The notes under the pieces are model-generated. The model was not told the DNA's origin, did no database searches, and saw only the letters and a list, made by a program, of their open reading frames with translations. This document shows positions 24,075-32,617 of a stretch of 64,000 nt of DNA, piece after piece (position 1 is the first letter of the stretch; the number at the start of each line of letters is the position of its first letter). A program made the translations under genes and the position numbers. Source of the DNA: Tidjanibacter sp. (lineage in GTDB: Bacteria; Bacteroidota; Bacteroidia; Bacteroidales; Rikenellaceae); the NCBI GenBank assembly GCA_017396085.1, contig JAFQNC010000025.1:1-64000 (forward strand), read 5' to 3'.

Positions 24075-24998
24075 TTATTGTCCCTGCTGCGAGGCCATCA
24101 GTTTGGCCAAGCGGGCAGCCATCTGGGTGTTGGCCAAGTGGCCGGGGCGGAGGGCCGTAACCCTACCCTTGATGCGCACGCCGAGCAGCGCAAGGTCGCC
24201 CAGTATGTCAAGCAGTTTGTGGCGTGCAATCTCGTTGGGGAAGCGGAGTTCGAGGTGGTTGAGGTAGCCGTTCTCAACCTCGATGTTGTCCTTCTTGAAC
24301 ACCTTGCAAATGTGCCTCTTCGACCTCTCGGAGATGGGCTTCTCCACCACCACGATGGCACTCTCCACACTGCCGCCCTTAATCAGTCCGAGGCGCAGCA
24401 GGAGTTCAATCTCGTGGAGAAAGACAAAGGTGCGGCAGGGGGCTATCTCGGTGGCAAAGTCCACACTCTTGTCGTAGTGTGCAAACTGCCTGCCAACCAC
24501 CTGTGAACTGTAGTCGGCGGTGAGGTCCACAGAGTACTCCTCGGCGGGCTCCACCACAATCTCCACACCCCTCTTCTCAATCGCAAAGGTTACCTTCTCG
24601 GGCACCTCAAAGTATCGCCTCTCGGCGTTCAATTCCACGATGCCAACCCTCGCAATTTCTGCCACATAGGCCTTTGCAGAGCCGTCCATAATGGGCACCT
24701 CCGGAGCATCAATCTCCACCACAGCGTTATCCACACCCATAGTCCACAACGAAGCCATAAGGTGTTCGATGGTCGAAACCTTCGCTTTGCCCTGCTTGAT
24801 GGTGGTACCTCTGGCGGTGTCGGTAACGAACTGCGCCAAAGCGGGGACTTCGGGCTGCCCCTTTATATCTATACGCCTGAAAACTATGCCCCTATCGGCC
24901 TCGGCGGGCAAGACCTCCATCGTAACGATGGCACCTGTGTGTAGGCCCTTGCCGCTGAACCTAATCGGAGCACCTATTGTGGTTTGTTTGCAAGACAT
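24075..24998 (-). CDS. lpxC: UDP-3-O-acyl-N-acetylglucosamine deacetylase LpxC, without FabZ domain
   Basis: LpxC is the zinc enzyme of the committed step of lipid A synthesis. The 307 aa cover one complete LpxC: GAPIRFSGKGLHTG, zinc His in VSTIEHLMASL, IMDGSA, TFVFLHEIE and zinc His/Asp in NEIARHKLLDILGDLALLG. In Bacteroidota LpxC is usually fused to the dehydratase FabZ (about 460 aa). Here the protein stops at ASQQGQ and lpxA follows at once; no FabZ motif is present in the window. The operon promoter is at 25061. Confidence 0.95.
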   Translation of the reverse strand: MSCKQTTIGAPIRFSGKGLHTGAIVTMEVLPAEADRGIVFRRIDIKGQPEVPALAQFVTDTARGTTIKQGKAKVSTIEHLMASLWTMGVDNAVVEIDAPEVPIMDGSAKAYVAEIARVGIVELNAERRYFEVPEKVTFAIEKRGVEIVVEPAEEYSVDLTADYSSQVVGRQFAHYDKSVDFATEIAPCRTFVFLHEIELLLRLGLIKGGSVESAIVVVEKPISERSKRHICKVFKKDNIEVENGYLNHLELRFPNEIARHKLLDILGDLALLGVRIKGRVTALRPGHLANTQMAARLAKLMASQQGQ

Positions 24999-25033
24999 CT
25001 CTCTCTGACTCTCTTCTACTCTCTTTCTGCTAC

Positions 25034-25048
25034 TGACCTATAAGGTCA
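25034..25048. promoter_or_regulatory. Palindrome in lpxC leader
   Basis: TGACCT-ATA-AGGTCA lies between the lpxC -7 element and its ATG. The size and symmetry fit an operator or small RNA hairpin; no factor is known to me. Confidence 0.35.
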
Positions 25049-25060
25049 AAAATTAGTCCA

Positions 25061-25098
25061 CAAAGGTACACATTTTTTCAAATAAAGCAGTATCTTTG
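25061..25098. promoter_or_regulatory. Divergent -7 elements: lpxC (minus) and TonB-like gene (plus)
   Basis: The minus strand reads TACCTTTG at 25061-25068; the plus strand reads TATCTTTG at 25091-25098. Confidence 0.6.
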
Positions 25099-25134
25099 CT
25101 TGTTTTCTTCCTCAAAACACTTTTTTCAGCAAAA

Positions 25135-25920
25135 ATGTCGGACAACGAAAAGAGAAATAGACGCCCACGGCTCGACCTCCCCTTCCGCAAAAAGAGGTTT
25201 GACCCCGTGATTTGGGTTTATGACCACAGGGTTGCCATCGTCAGCACGGTGGTTGCCTATGTGCTCTTTGGTATTGCCTTCGTTACGGCCGACATTGTGG
25301 TCAGCCGAGAGAGTGACGAGGGAGAGATTATGATTGACCTCTCCGACTTGGAGAAGTTGCAGGAGGAACTCGAAAGGGCACAGGAACTCAACCGACTGCT
25401 CAACGAGCAGTATGAGCAGGGCGAGGCCACAAACCAAATCTCCAACGAAAACGCCCTTGACGAGAACCTTGAGGACCACCGCACCGATGCTTCCAAACTC
25501 TATGGCGAGGCCGAGAAGGTGCAGGAGCGAGTGCGCCAAAATGCCAAAGACTATGCCGCAGGGCTTGAAGCCGAGCAGAAACTCCTCAACCGACACTACG
25601 AGGGCGAGGGCGAGATTGAGAACAAGAAGGTGAAGGGCAAAGTTACCGTCTCCTACTCGCTCAACAACCCCGTGCGCCACGCCCTGAGGATGCCCGTACC
25701 GGCCTATCTATGTCAGGGTGGAGGCGAGGTGGTGGTAAACATCGTGGTCAATCGCAACGGAGAGGTGCTTAGTGCCAAGATAGACAACTCTCTCTCTGAG
25801 CCAAACAGTTGTCTGCGCGAGGCTGCGCTTGCCAAGGCTGCCGATTCGTTCTTTAATGCCGACTCTTCGGCACCGGCACGACAGCAGGGTACAATCACCT
25901 ACCTGTTCATCTCGCAATAG
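25135..25920 (+). CDS. TonB-like protein with C-terminal TonB domain
   Basis: A 261-aa inner-membrane protein. The start at 25135 (MSDNEKRNRR) is preferred because it follows the promoter by a normal distance. A basic cytoplasmic N-terminus (~30 aa), a single membrane helix (VAIVSTVVAYVLFGIAFVTADIVV), a long charged coiled-coil (DLEKLQEELERAQELNRLLNEQYEQ, on to ~150) and a TonB-type C-terminus (VVVNIVVNRNGEVLSAKIDNSLSEPNSCLREAALAKAADSFFN) are seen. TonB proteins transmit proton-motive energy to outer-membrane receptors. The acidic coiled-coil replaces the usual Pro-rich spacer, so it may not be a classical TonB. Confidence 0.7.
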   Translation: MSDNEKRNRRPRLDLPFRKKRFDPVIWVYDHRVAIVSTVVAYVLFGIAFVTADIVVSRESDEGEIMIDLSDLEKLQEELERAQELNRLLNEQYEQGEATNQISNENALDENLEDHRTDASKLYGEAEKVQERVRQNAKDYAAGLEAEQKLLNRHYEGEGEIENKKVKGKVTVSYSLNNPVRHALRMPVPAYLCQGGGEVVVNIVVNRNGEVLSAKIDNSLSEPNSCLREAALAKAADSFFNADSSAPARQQGTITYLFISQ

Positions 25921-25973
25921 GCCGAACACGGTCCGCACAACACCTTGACAAAACACTCAACTTTTACTTGATT

Positions 25974-27482
25974 ATGATACTGAGCACCGGAAACATTCTT
26001 TTGGTTGGTTCGATACTCCTCTTTGCGGGCATTGTGGCCGGTAAGGTCAGTGGTCGCTTCGGCACCCCGATGCTGCTTCTGTTCCTTGTGGTGGGTATGC
26101 TCTTCGGCACCGATGGTGTGGGTATTGAATTTGACAACTTTGAATCCACCCAATTTGTGGGTATGATTGCCCTGAGCGTCATCCTCTTTTCGGGCGGTAT
26201 GGACACCTCGCTGGGCGACATTCGCCCCGTCATCAAGGAGGGTGTCATTCTGGCCACCCTCGGAGTGCTGCTCACGGCCCTGCTGACGGGCTGTTTCATC
26301 TACCTTGTGGGCGGGTGGTTTGGCCTGAATGTTCCTTTCCCCGTGGCCCTGCTCATTGCGGCGGTGATGTCCTCAACCGACTCGGCCTCTGTGTTTGCCA
26401 TCCTGCGTAGCAAGAAGCAGGGGCTGTCGCAGAACATACGCCCCCTGCTGGAGTTGGAGAGCGGAAGCAACGACCCTATGGCCTACATCCTCACCGTGAT
26501 GCTCATACAGGTGGCCACCGGCACCGAGGAGGGCTCTGCTTGGCAGGTGGTGCTGACCTTCCTCAAACAGATGGGCATAGGTGCCCTCTCCGGCTACCTG
26601 CTGGCGGAGTTGGCTGCGAGGATTATCAACCGCATCAACATCGGCAACAAGTCGCTCTACTCCACCCTGCTGCTCTCGCTCGTCTTTTTCACCTACTCCT
26701 TCACAGACCTTGTTGGCGGCAACGGCTACCTCGCAGTCTACATTGCGGGTATCGTTATGGGCAACAAAAAACTCAGCTACAAGCGCACCCTTTCGACCTT
26801 TTTTGATGGTGTTACGTGGCTGTTCCAGATTGTGATGTTCCTGATGTTGGGCCTGCTTGTAAACCCCCACGAGCTGATTGACATTGCCCCTGCGGGTTTG
26901 CTCATTGGCATCTTTATGATTGCCGTAGCAAGGCCTCTGGCGGTCCTCATCTCGCTACTACCCTCGGGCAAGAAGTTTACCCGCAAGGCCAAGGCCTACA
27001 TTTCGTGGGTTGGTTTGCGCGGTGCGGCACCCATTTTGTTTGCCACCTACCCGAAGTTGGCCGGACTGGACCCCGACAACACCATCTTCAACATCGTCTT
27101 TTTCATCACCATCATCTCGCTCTTGGTGCAGGGTACCACGGTGAGCAGTATGGCCGAGGTGTTGGGCGTGTCGGCTCGGAGTCCGGAGCAGGGTTTTGAC
27201 ATCGACCTGCCTGACGAAATCAAAGCCGACCTCACCGAGGTGGAGGTTACGGAGGATAACAACGAGGGCAAAACCCTCAAGGAGATAACCCTGCCCGAAA
27301 AGACACTCATTATGATGATTCGCCGCGAGGGTCGCTATATCATTCCCAATGGTAGCACCGTTCTCAAAAAGGGGGACCTGCTGCTGCTCATTTCGGAAGA
27401 CGCTCAGGAGCACTCGACCGAAATTCAACGAGAGGGCAAGTTTGCCCTCTGGCGACACATCAAGGATTTTATTAAGAGTTAA
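25974..27482 (+). CDS. Potassium/proton antiporter, CPA1 family with TrkA-C domain
   Basis: Ion antiporter of 502 aa with about 12 membrane helices and a cytoplasmic C-terminus. It resembles NhaP2/CvrA. FSGGMDTSLGDIRPVIKEGV and MSSTDSASVFAILRSKKQGLSQNIRPLLELESGSNDPMAY hold the ion-binding acidic residues of the family, and VGLRGAAPILFATYPKLAG is the late conserved motif. The C-terminal RCK/TrkA-C domain (KTLKEITLPEKTLIMMIRREGRYIIPNGSTVLKKGDLLLLI) senses ligands. Start ATG 25974; a TTG two codons earlier is possible. An MscS-like channel follows after 19 bases, suggesting an ion/osmotic unit. Confidence 0.9.
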   Translation: MILSTGNILLVGSILLFAGIVAGKVSGRFGTPMLLLFLVVGMLFGTDGVGIEFDNFESTQFVGMIALSVILFSGGMDTSLGDIRPVIKEGVILATLGVLLTALLTGCFIYLVGGWFGLNVPFPVALLIAAVMSSTDSASVFAILRSKKQGLSQNIRPLLELESGSNDPMAYILTVMLIQVATGTEEGSAWQVVLTFLKQMGIGALSGYLLAELAARIINRINIGNKSLYSTLLLSLVFFTYSFTDLVGGNGYLAVYIAGIVMGNKKLSYKRTLSTFFDGVTWLFQIVMFLMLGLLVNPHELIDIAPAGLLIGIFMIAVARPLAVLISLLPSGKKFTRKAKAYISWVGLRGAAPILFATYPKLAGLDPDNTIFNIVFFITIISLLVQGTTVSSMAEVLGVSARSPEQGFDIDLPDEIKADLTEVEVTEDNNEGKTLKEITLPEKTLIMMIRREGRYIIPNGSTVLKKGDLLLLISEDAQEHSTEIQREGKFALWRHIKDFIKS

Positions 27483-27501
27483 GTACTGACAACTGACAAC
27501 T

Positions 27502-28728
27502 ATGGATAAGGGGTTTTTTCTGCGCTGGATGACCGACCTGCTGAATTGGTTGGGGCTCAATTCGGCCGATGGCGGCTTCAAGTCGTTGGCGGCTGCACTG
27601 GTGGTAATGGTGTGCTGTGCGCTGGTGTGGTGGATAGTGCGTTTTGTTCTACTGCGCACCGTGCGCTTGAAGGAGAAAATCTCCACCCCCTACATCCACC
27701 TCATCTTCGACTCCAAAAACCTCAAGAAAATAGCGCTCACCGTGTCGGTGTTGCTATTCTACGTCCTCCTGCCACTCGCTTTTGACCCTGCCACCGACCT
27801 TGGTAGGATTGTGAAGAAGGGGCTCGACATTGTGTTGGTGTGGATGTTCACAAGTGTTTTGAACTCGGCTGTGCGCACCATCTTTGAGATTATCTACAAG
27901 AAGCGACAATCCACCGGCCAGCCACTCAAAGGCTTTATGCAGGTGATTCAGATTATCCTTTGGTGCGTAGCCATCATCGTCATCATCTCCATTCTGATTA
28001 ACAAGTCGCCCACCAAGCTGTTTACCGGCTTGGGTGCCAGTTTGGCGGTGTTGAGTTTTGTGTTTAAGGACACCATCCTCAACCTTGTGTCGGGCATTTT
28101 GCTCTCGAGCGACAAGATGATAAAGGTGGGCGATTGGATTGAGATGCCCTCGGCGGGTATAGATGGGGTGGTGATTGATATGACCCTCAACACCATCAAG
28201 GTGCGCGGGTGGGACAACACCATCTCCAACGTGAGCCCCTACACGCTCACTTCGGGCACCTTCAAGAACTGGCAGGGTATGTTCGCATCGGGAGGCAGGC
28301 GCATTGCCCGCTATGTGGAGATAGACATCAACACGGTGAAGTTCTGCACCGAGGAGTTGCTAGAGCGCATCGCCAAGGTGGAACTGATGGCCGAGGTGGT
28401 GAACAACCTACCCCTACCCCGCAACCAGAACTCCAACCTTGAACTCTTCCGCCTCTACATTGAGCGTTACATCGAGCAACAACCGTGGCTCAACAAGGAT
28501 ATGATACATATGGTGCGCCACCTGCAATCGTCAGACACGGGTGTGCCACTCCAGATTTACGCCTTCACGAGCACCACGGTGTGGGTGGAGTATGAGCGCA
28601 TACAGGCGGCCCTCTTTGAGCACATTATGGCCATTGCGCCCCTGTTTGACATCAAGATATTCCAGCGTCCCTCGGGTGGCGACCTCGATAAGAAAGCCAC
28701 CATCGAGGAGATTGAAGCGATAGTGTAG
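27502..28728 (+). CDS. Mechanosensitive channel, MscS family (YbdG-like)
   Basis: A 408-aa channel protein that opens under membrane tension and protects against osmotic downshock. Membrane helices lie at ~28-52, ~72-90, ~108-125 and ~145-165; the pore helix and beta domain follow (LFTGLGASLAVLSFVFKDTILNLVSGILLSSDKMIKVGDWIEMPSAGIDGVVIDMTLNTIKVRGWDNTISNVSPYTL). An insertion with YVEIDINTVKFCTEELLERIAK and a C-terminal domain as in YbdG proteins completes it. It follows the antiporter gene. Confidence 0.92.
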   Translation: MDKGFFLRWMTDLLNWLGLNSADGGFKSLAAALVVMVCCALVWWIVRFVLLRTVRLKEKISTPYIHLIFDSKNLKKIALTVSVLLFYVLLPLAFDPATDLGRIVKKGLDIVLVWMFTSVLNSAVRTIFEIIYKKRQSTGQPLKGFMQVIQIILWCVAIIVIISILINKSPTKLFTGLGASLAVLSFVFKDTILNLVSGILLSSDKMIKVGDWIEMPSAGIDGVVIDMTLNTIKVRGWDNTISNVSPYTLTSGTFKNWQGMFASGGRRIARYVEIDINTVKFCTEELLERIAKVELMAEVVNNLPLPRNQNSNLELFRLYIERYIEQQPWLNKDMIHMVRHLQSSDTGVPLQIYAFTSTTVWVEYERIQAALFEHIMAIAPLFDIKIFQRPSGGDLDKKATIEEIEAIV

Positions 28729-28795
28729 GAGGCGTTTCAAAACCAAGGATTTCAAAGTTATACAACAAAATCCAAAATTCTCCCTTTTCTTTTCA

Positions 28796-28814
28796 GGTAT
28801 CTTTATTTAATACC
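28796..28814. repeat. GGTAT-CTTTATTTA-ATACC palindrome, copy 2
   Basis: Arms GGTAT and ATACC flank CTTTATTTA, related to the palindromes at 126-147, 43619-43638 and 59294-59312. Confidence 0.45.
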
Positions 28815-28928
28815 CAAAAATAGGGAGAGAGTGTGTAGAAAACGCCGAAAACGAGGTTTTATTGAGGAGTTTCCTTGCTATTGTAATTTACTTTTCGTAT
28901 CTTTACATCAAACTGCTTTCCCCTGCTA

Positions 28929-30599
28929 ATGAAACGACCACACATACATATCGTCATTGTTGCTGTTCTTGCAGCCCTGCTCTCCTCGTGTCTAAACACG
29001 TTGGAGTTGGTGGCTCCTGCACACCATATACCACAAACAGAGGACGTTACACACACAGATGCCCTTTTGGCGGCCCAACAATATCACACCCAATACAAGG
29101 AACTGCTGACAAGGGTTGTAAACTCCAATCTCGGTGATGATCCAAGATGGCCTTGGCAAGAAGACCTCGGGGATACGTCTTCACCCGATCCTGACACAGG
29201 AGTTAACAACACTTCTGCGCCTTATCCTATCGGCAATCACACAATAGATTGGGAGCATGCATTGGTCGGTGAGAATCAATATAGGCGAGAGATTATTGCC
29301 GACATCTATAAAGACACGGAGTTTCTAATGTATTTTCCGGACACCCTTCCCGATGTGGGATTGCGACTATACAGTCATTTCTTCTCCGTGGAGGACTTTC
29401 AATTGGATACCCTAAATCAATACATTGCCACATACATTCCCGATAGGGATTATTTGTCCAAGTATGAGAATGTGAGGGAAACCCGTGGGTACATTGGGTT
29501 TAGGCAGTCAAAGTTTTGTGGTGTAATGTTGTACACAACCCTTACAGGACATCATGTTGCTGCTTATAGATTTCGAAATGGTCATATGATTGGAGCTTCG
29601 TTTCTATATGATCACACTGTTAACCCAACCACACGCTATAATAACTTTTTCACAATTATGGATGGGGTGGACATAGGCGTGTATCGTGCCACGGATATTT
29701 CTTATGATACAACCCAATGGGTTGTTTGGCGGGTGAATTTATGGGGGAAGGTAATTGTATATATGTACAAGAAGAAATCCTACGGTTATGTGAATCCCTC
29801 TTGGCTATACGACAACACCGTTTTGCCGGGGATTGATGTCAGAGAGTTGATTGTTGAGCCCATAATCGATCCCCTTATTGGAGGTGGTGGCGGAGGAGGA
29901 GGTTCTTCCGACAATGATGACGACGAGGCTGGTGGAGACACTTCGGCCGGTGGAATAGATGGCAAAACACCGGAGGAGGTCAGCGAAGATATTTTCAACA
30001 ACTACGGCAACTTGGCCGACAGTGTCAAAACAAAACTAAATACAATGATTGCCGAAATCGCCGAAGATTGTATGGGCAAGGAGTTACTTTCGCAACTGAT
30101 GGAGAAGAGCGTAGCAGTAGGACTCTCTTTCTCAAATGAAGGGAATTCGAAATTCTATCACGACAGCAATGGGGTGGTTATGGTAAATAACCATAGCGAA
30201 GGCTTGATGCATGAATTGTTCCACGCTTATCAGTACAACGTGTCTTGCCAAGGTAATGTTGCGACATATGCAGGACTAATTAAAAACTTTGAAGCAGAAG
30301 CTTATGTGGCAACGTATTTTTATATGAATAGGTATGCTCCCTACAACAGTGCAATAAGTGATAGGTTGGAAACTTTTATAAATAACAACCTGATAGGATA
30401 TCATGCTTCTCTGGCTGCAGAATGTATCAATAGTTCTGGAGAGTCACTTGAGGACAAATCATTTAAAGATTTTATAGATAATTTTGAAATAGCAGGACAA
30501 ATTGCAGTTAACGATAAAGACATAATGTTTTTTATTGGTGAAGACAACACCGAATATTATACAAGTATTATGGGACTATTAAGTAGCAAATGTGATTGA
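28929..30599 (+). CDS. Lipoprotein with HExxH metallopeptidase-like motif
   Basis: A 556-aa predicted lipoprotein (signal ending LLSS-C at residue 21). I do not recognise the family. Residues ~60-310 are beta-rich and Tyr/Asp-rich. A glycine run followed by an Asp-rich linker (~318-345) leads to a helical C-terminal domain with H428-E-L-F-H432 and a downstream EAEA (E455, E457). HExxH plus a Glu 20-30 residues later is the gluzincin zinc-protease pattern, so a surface peptidase is plausible but unproven. Base composition becomes clearly AT-richer after ~30200, unlike its neighbours. A secreted partner starts six bases after the stop. Possible -7 variant TATCTTTA at 28898. Confidence 0.6.
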   Translation: MKRPHIHIVIVAVLAALLSSCLNTLELVAPAHHIPQTEDVTHTDALLAAQQYHTQYKELLTRVVNSNLGDDPRWPWQEDLGDTSSPDPDTGVNNTSAPYPIGNHTIDWEHALVGENQYRREIIADIYKDTEFLMYFPDTLPDVGLRLYSHFFSVEDFQLDTLNQYIATYIPDRDYLSKYENVRETRGYIGFRQSKFCGVMLYTTLTGHHVAAYRFRNGHMIGASFLYDHTVNPTTRYNNFFTIMDGVDIGVYRATDISYDTTQWVVWRVNLWGKVIVYMYKKKSYGYVNPSWLYDNTVLPGIDVRELIVEPIIDPLIGGGGGGGGSSDNDDDEAGGDTSAGGIDGKTPEEVSEDIFNNYGNLADSVKTKLNTMIAEIAEDCMGKELLSQLMEKSVAVGLSFSNEGNSKFYHDSNGVVMVNNHSEGLMHELFHAYQYNVSCQGNVATYAGLIKNFEAEAYVATYFYMNRYAPYNSAISDRLETFINNNLIGYHASLAAECINSSGESLEDKSFKDFIDNFEIAGQIAVNDKDIMFFIGEDNTEYYTSIMGLLSSKCD

Positions 30600-30605
30600 T
30601 TTTTT

Positions 30606-31289
30606 ATGAAGAAGTTTTTGTTAGTACTGCTTGCATTTTGTGCGATTTCCAATGCAACTGCCCAGCGATATTATTCCATTCTCACTGCCGAAGATTATCA
30701 AAGTGATACGGTGCGTATGGATAACTATGCTTATGTGTGTGATACGCTCCGTGGAATGCGGGTTTTCTTGTTCAATTTGGAAAGTAGCGGAGTGCACATA
30801 GAAAACACCTACAAGGATGGTACTCCATTGCCACTCAATCCGTGGGATATGAAAGACCAAGTGGTCATTGACGAAACCATTGCGAGCAAAACCTTAACCA
30901 TATTAAATGAAACTTTCTCTAACGAACTGCGAAGGGTTCTCAATGGAGAACCGTTGGATATCGTGGCCAATATATCATCCGACACAGGAGAGATTACAGA
31001 CATCTATTTCTCGTTTAGTGCCAAATCCAAATACACAGTGGTACCCGTGAGTGTCTTTAGGAATATGGAAACGAGGCTCAAAAATGAGGTCGTTTTTGAA
31101 CTTACTGAGGAGGGGCGTAGTTTGACCTTTTGTTCGATAAGGTGGAGGGAAAAACCGATGGCAGACGATGAAACCATCCACACACCCAACTTACCCTTCG
31201 ATGGTGGAGGTGGTAGCGGTGGCGAGGGCAACGTGCAGACCGGACCCGTGGGTTCCATCATCTCCGAACCGATGGAACCCCCAAAATAG
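30606..31289 (+). CDS. Secreted protein of unknown function, partner of HExxH lipoprotein
   Basis: A 227-aa exported protein with signal peptide ending SNATAQ and no lipobox. It starts six bases after the metallopeptidase-like gene and is surely cotranscribed. The middle has alternating beta strands and a FSNELRRVLNGEPLDIVANISSDTGEITDIYFSFSAKSK stretch recalling the DUF5043-type or TonB-C-like folds of Bacteroidales proteins; that assignment is weak. The end is a Gly-rich, Pro-rich tail (FDGGGGSGGEGN...MEPPK). Substrate or inhibitor of the upstream protein are both possible roles. Confidence 0.55.
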   Translation: MKKFLLVLLAFCAISNATAQRYYSILTAEDYQSDTVRMDNYAYVCDTLRGMRVFLFNLESSGVHIENTYKDGTPLPLNPWDMKDQVVIDETIASKTLTILNETFSNELRRVLNGEPLDIVANISSDTGEITDIYFSFSAKSKYTVVPVSVFRNMETRLKNEVVFELTEEGRSLTFCSIRWREKPMADDETIHTPNLPFDGGGGSGGEGNVQTGPVGSIISEPMEPPK

Positions 31290-31316
31290 CAACGCGAAAA
31301 GAGACAACAGAGGGCT

Positions 31317-31823
31317 ATGACCGTTTGTTTCACAGGGCATAGGCCGGAGAAGATTTCCGGTTGGGCACATTCGCCCGAGGTGGTCGAGCAGACCATCCGC
31401 AGGGCTGTGGCCGAGGAGATTGTGCGCCAAAGTGAGCAGGGGGCCGAGGAGTTCATCAGTGGTATGGCCCCGGGCTTTGACCTCTGGGCAGCCGATGAGG
31501 TGGTGCGCCTGCGTAGCGAGGGAGTCATCAGCCCCACCACAAAACTCACCCTCGCCATACCCTACCCCCACTTCGAGCGCTCCTTCGACAGCCAACACCA
31601 CCCTCTCTACAACCACCTCGTGGAGTGCGCCGATGAGGTGCTCTTCGTGAGCCCCCACTACCACAAGGGGTGCTATGCTATGCGCAACGACCTGCTCGCC
31701 GAGAGGGCCGACACCCTTGTGGCCTACTATGAGGGTACCGAGGGAGGCACACGCTACACTCTGCGCCGAGGGCAACGCCTCGGCCGAAAGAGTGTGAACC
31801 TACACCAAGGCGACCTTTTTTGA
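31317..31823 (+). CDS. SLOG-family protein (DUF1273/YpsA-like)
   Basis: A 168-aa Rossmann-like protein of the SLOG superfamily, whose members are thought to bind nucleotides or nucleotide-derived ligands. The signature CFTGHRPEKISGW opens the protein, then FISGMAPGFDLWAADEVVRLR, LTLAIPYPHFE and CYAMRNDLLAERADTLVAYYEGTEGGTRYTLRRGQRLG. The in vivo role is unknown. It follows the HExxH pair at 27 bases and may be read with it. Confidence 0.8.
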   Translation: MTVCFTGHRPEKISGWAHSPEVVEQTIRRAVAEEIVRQSEQGAEEFISGMAPGFDLWAADEVVRLRSEGVISPTTKLTLAIPYPHFERSFDSQHHPLYNHLVECADEVLFVSPHYHKGCYAMRNDLLAERADTLVAYYEGTEGGTRYTLRRGQRLGRKSVNLHQGDLF

Positions 31824-31840
31824 TTTTCGGAAAAAAGTCG

Positions 31841-31848
31841 TACCTTTG
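31841..31848 (+). promoter_or_regulatory. -7 promoter element of CpsB-like gene
   Basis: TACCTTTG with TTTG at 31819-31822 (18-base spacer). It lies just after the SLOG gene stop. Confidence 0.6.
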
Positions 31849-31879
31849 CTTGCAAACACAAGATAATCAACCAACCACA

Positions 31880-32617
31880 ATGTTTAGTTTTTTCAAAAAG
31901 AAGGTATATCTCTGCGACCTCTTGGAGGATTTCCACGATGTCCACAGCCACCTGCTGTGGGGCGTGGATGACGGTGCGCCAAGGCAGGACTCCACCGACC
32001 GCATTGCCGCAGAGTTGGTAAACTTGGGCTTCTCCCACGTCTACCTCACTCCTCACATCATCTATGGTTGTTATGGTAATCAGACCTCCGAAACGCTCAA
32101 AGCCCGCTTTGCCGAACTTGCGCCCTACGAGGGGTTGGAATACAGGCTTGCTGCGGAGTACTTTCTTGACGAAAAGTTCAGCCAACACCTGACCGAGCCC
32201 AACAAAATGCTCACTATGGCCGACAACCACATCTTGGTGGAGTATGGCTTGCAGGTTACTCGTGCGGAGTATTTGGATATGCTCTTTGAGGCTTCGCTGG
32301 CGGGGCTGAAAATCATCATTGCCCACCCCGAGCGTTATGCCTTTGCCTTTGATGGGCGCAATATGCACGAGATTGAAAAACTGACCTCCAAGGGCTATGC
32401 GCTCCAACTCAATATGCTCTCGCTGCTGGGCAAAAACGGCCCGAAGGTGAAGAGTATTGCCGAGGAGTTGCTGTTCAAGGGAAAGTACACCTTCCTCGGT
32501 AGCGACACCCACTCACGCCTCTACACCAACACAATCAAGGAGGGCACAATCTCCCCCAAGGTGGCCGAGGCCATCAAACCACTCATTGCTAACAACAAGG
32601 AAATACTATGGAAATAA
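31880..32617 (+). CDS. PHP-family tyrosine-protein phosphatase, CpsB/YwqE-like
   Basis: Metal-dependent protein-tyrosine phosphatase of 245 aa; relatives dephosphorylate the kinases that control capsule export. The start at 31880 gives the normal N-terminus. DVHSHLLWGVDDGA is the first metal site, YLTPHI the second, LAAEYFLDE and IIIAHPERYAF follow, and FLGSDTHSRLY closes the PHP active site. No capsule genes are nearby. Its last ten bases overlap plsY. Confidence 0.85.
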   Translation: MFSFFKKKVYLCDLLEDFHDVHSHLLWGVDDGAPRQDSTDRIAAELVNLGFSHVYLTPHIIYGCYGNQTSETLKARFAELAPYEGLEYRLAAEYFLDEKFSQHLTEPNKMLTMADNHILVEYGLQVTRAEYLDMLFEASLAGLKIIIAHPERYAFAFDGRNMHEIEKLTSKGYALQLNMLSLLGKNGPKVKSIAEELLFKGKYTFLGSDTHSRLYTNTIKEGTISPKVAEAIKPLIANNKEILWK

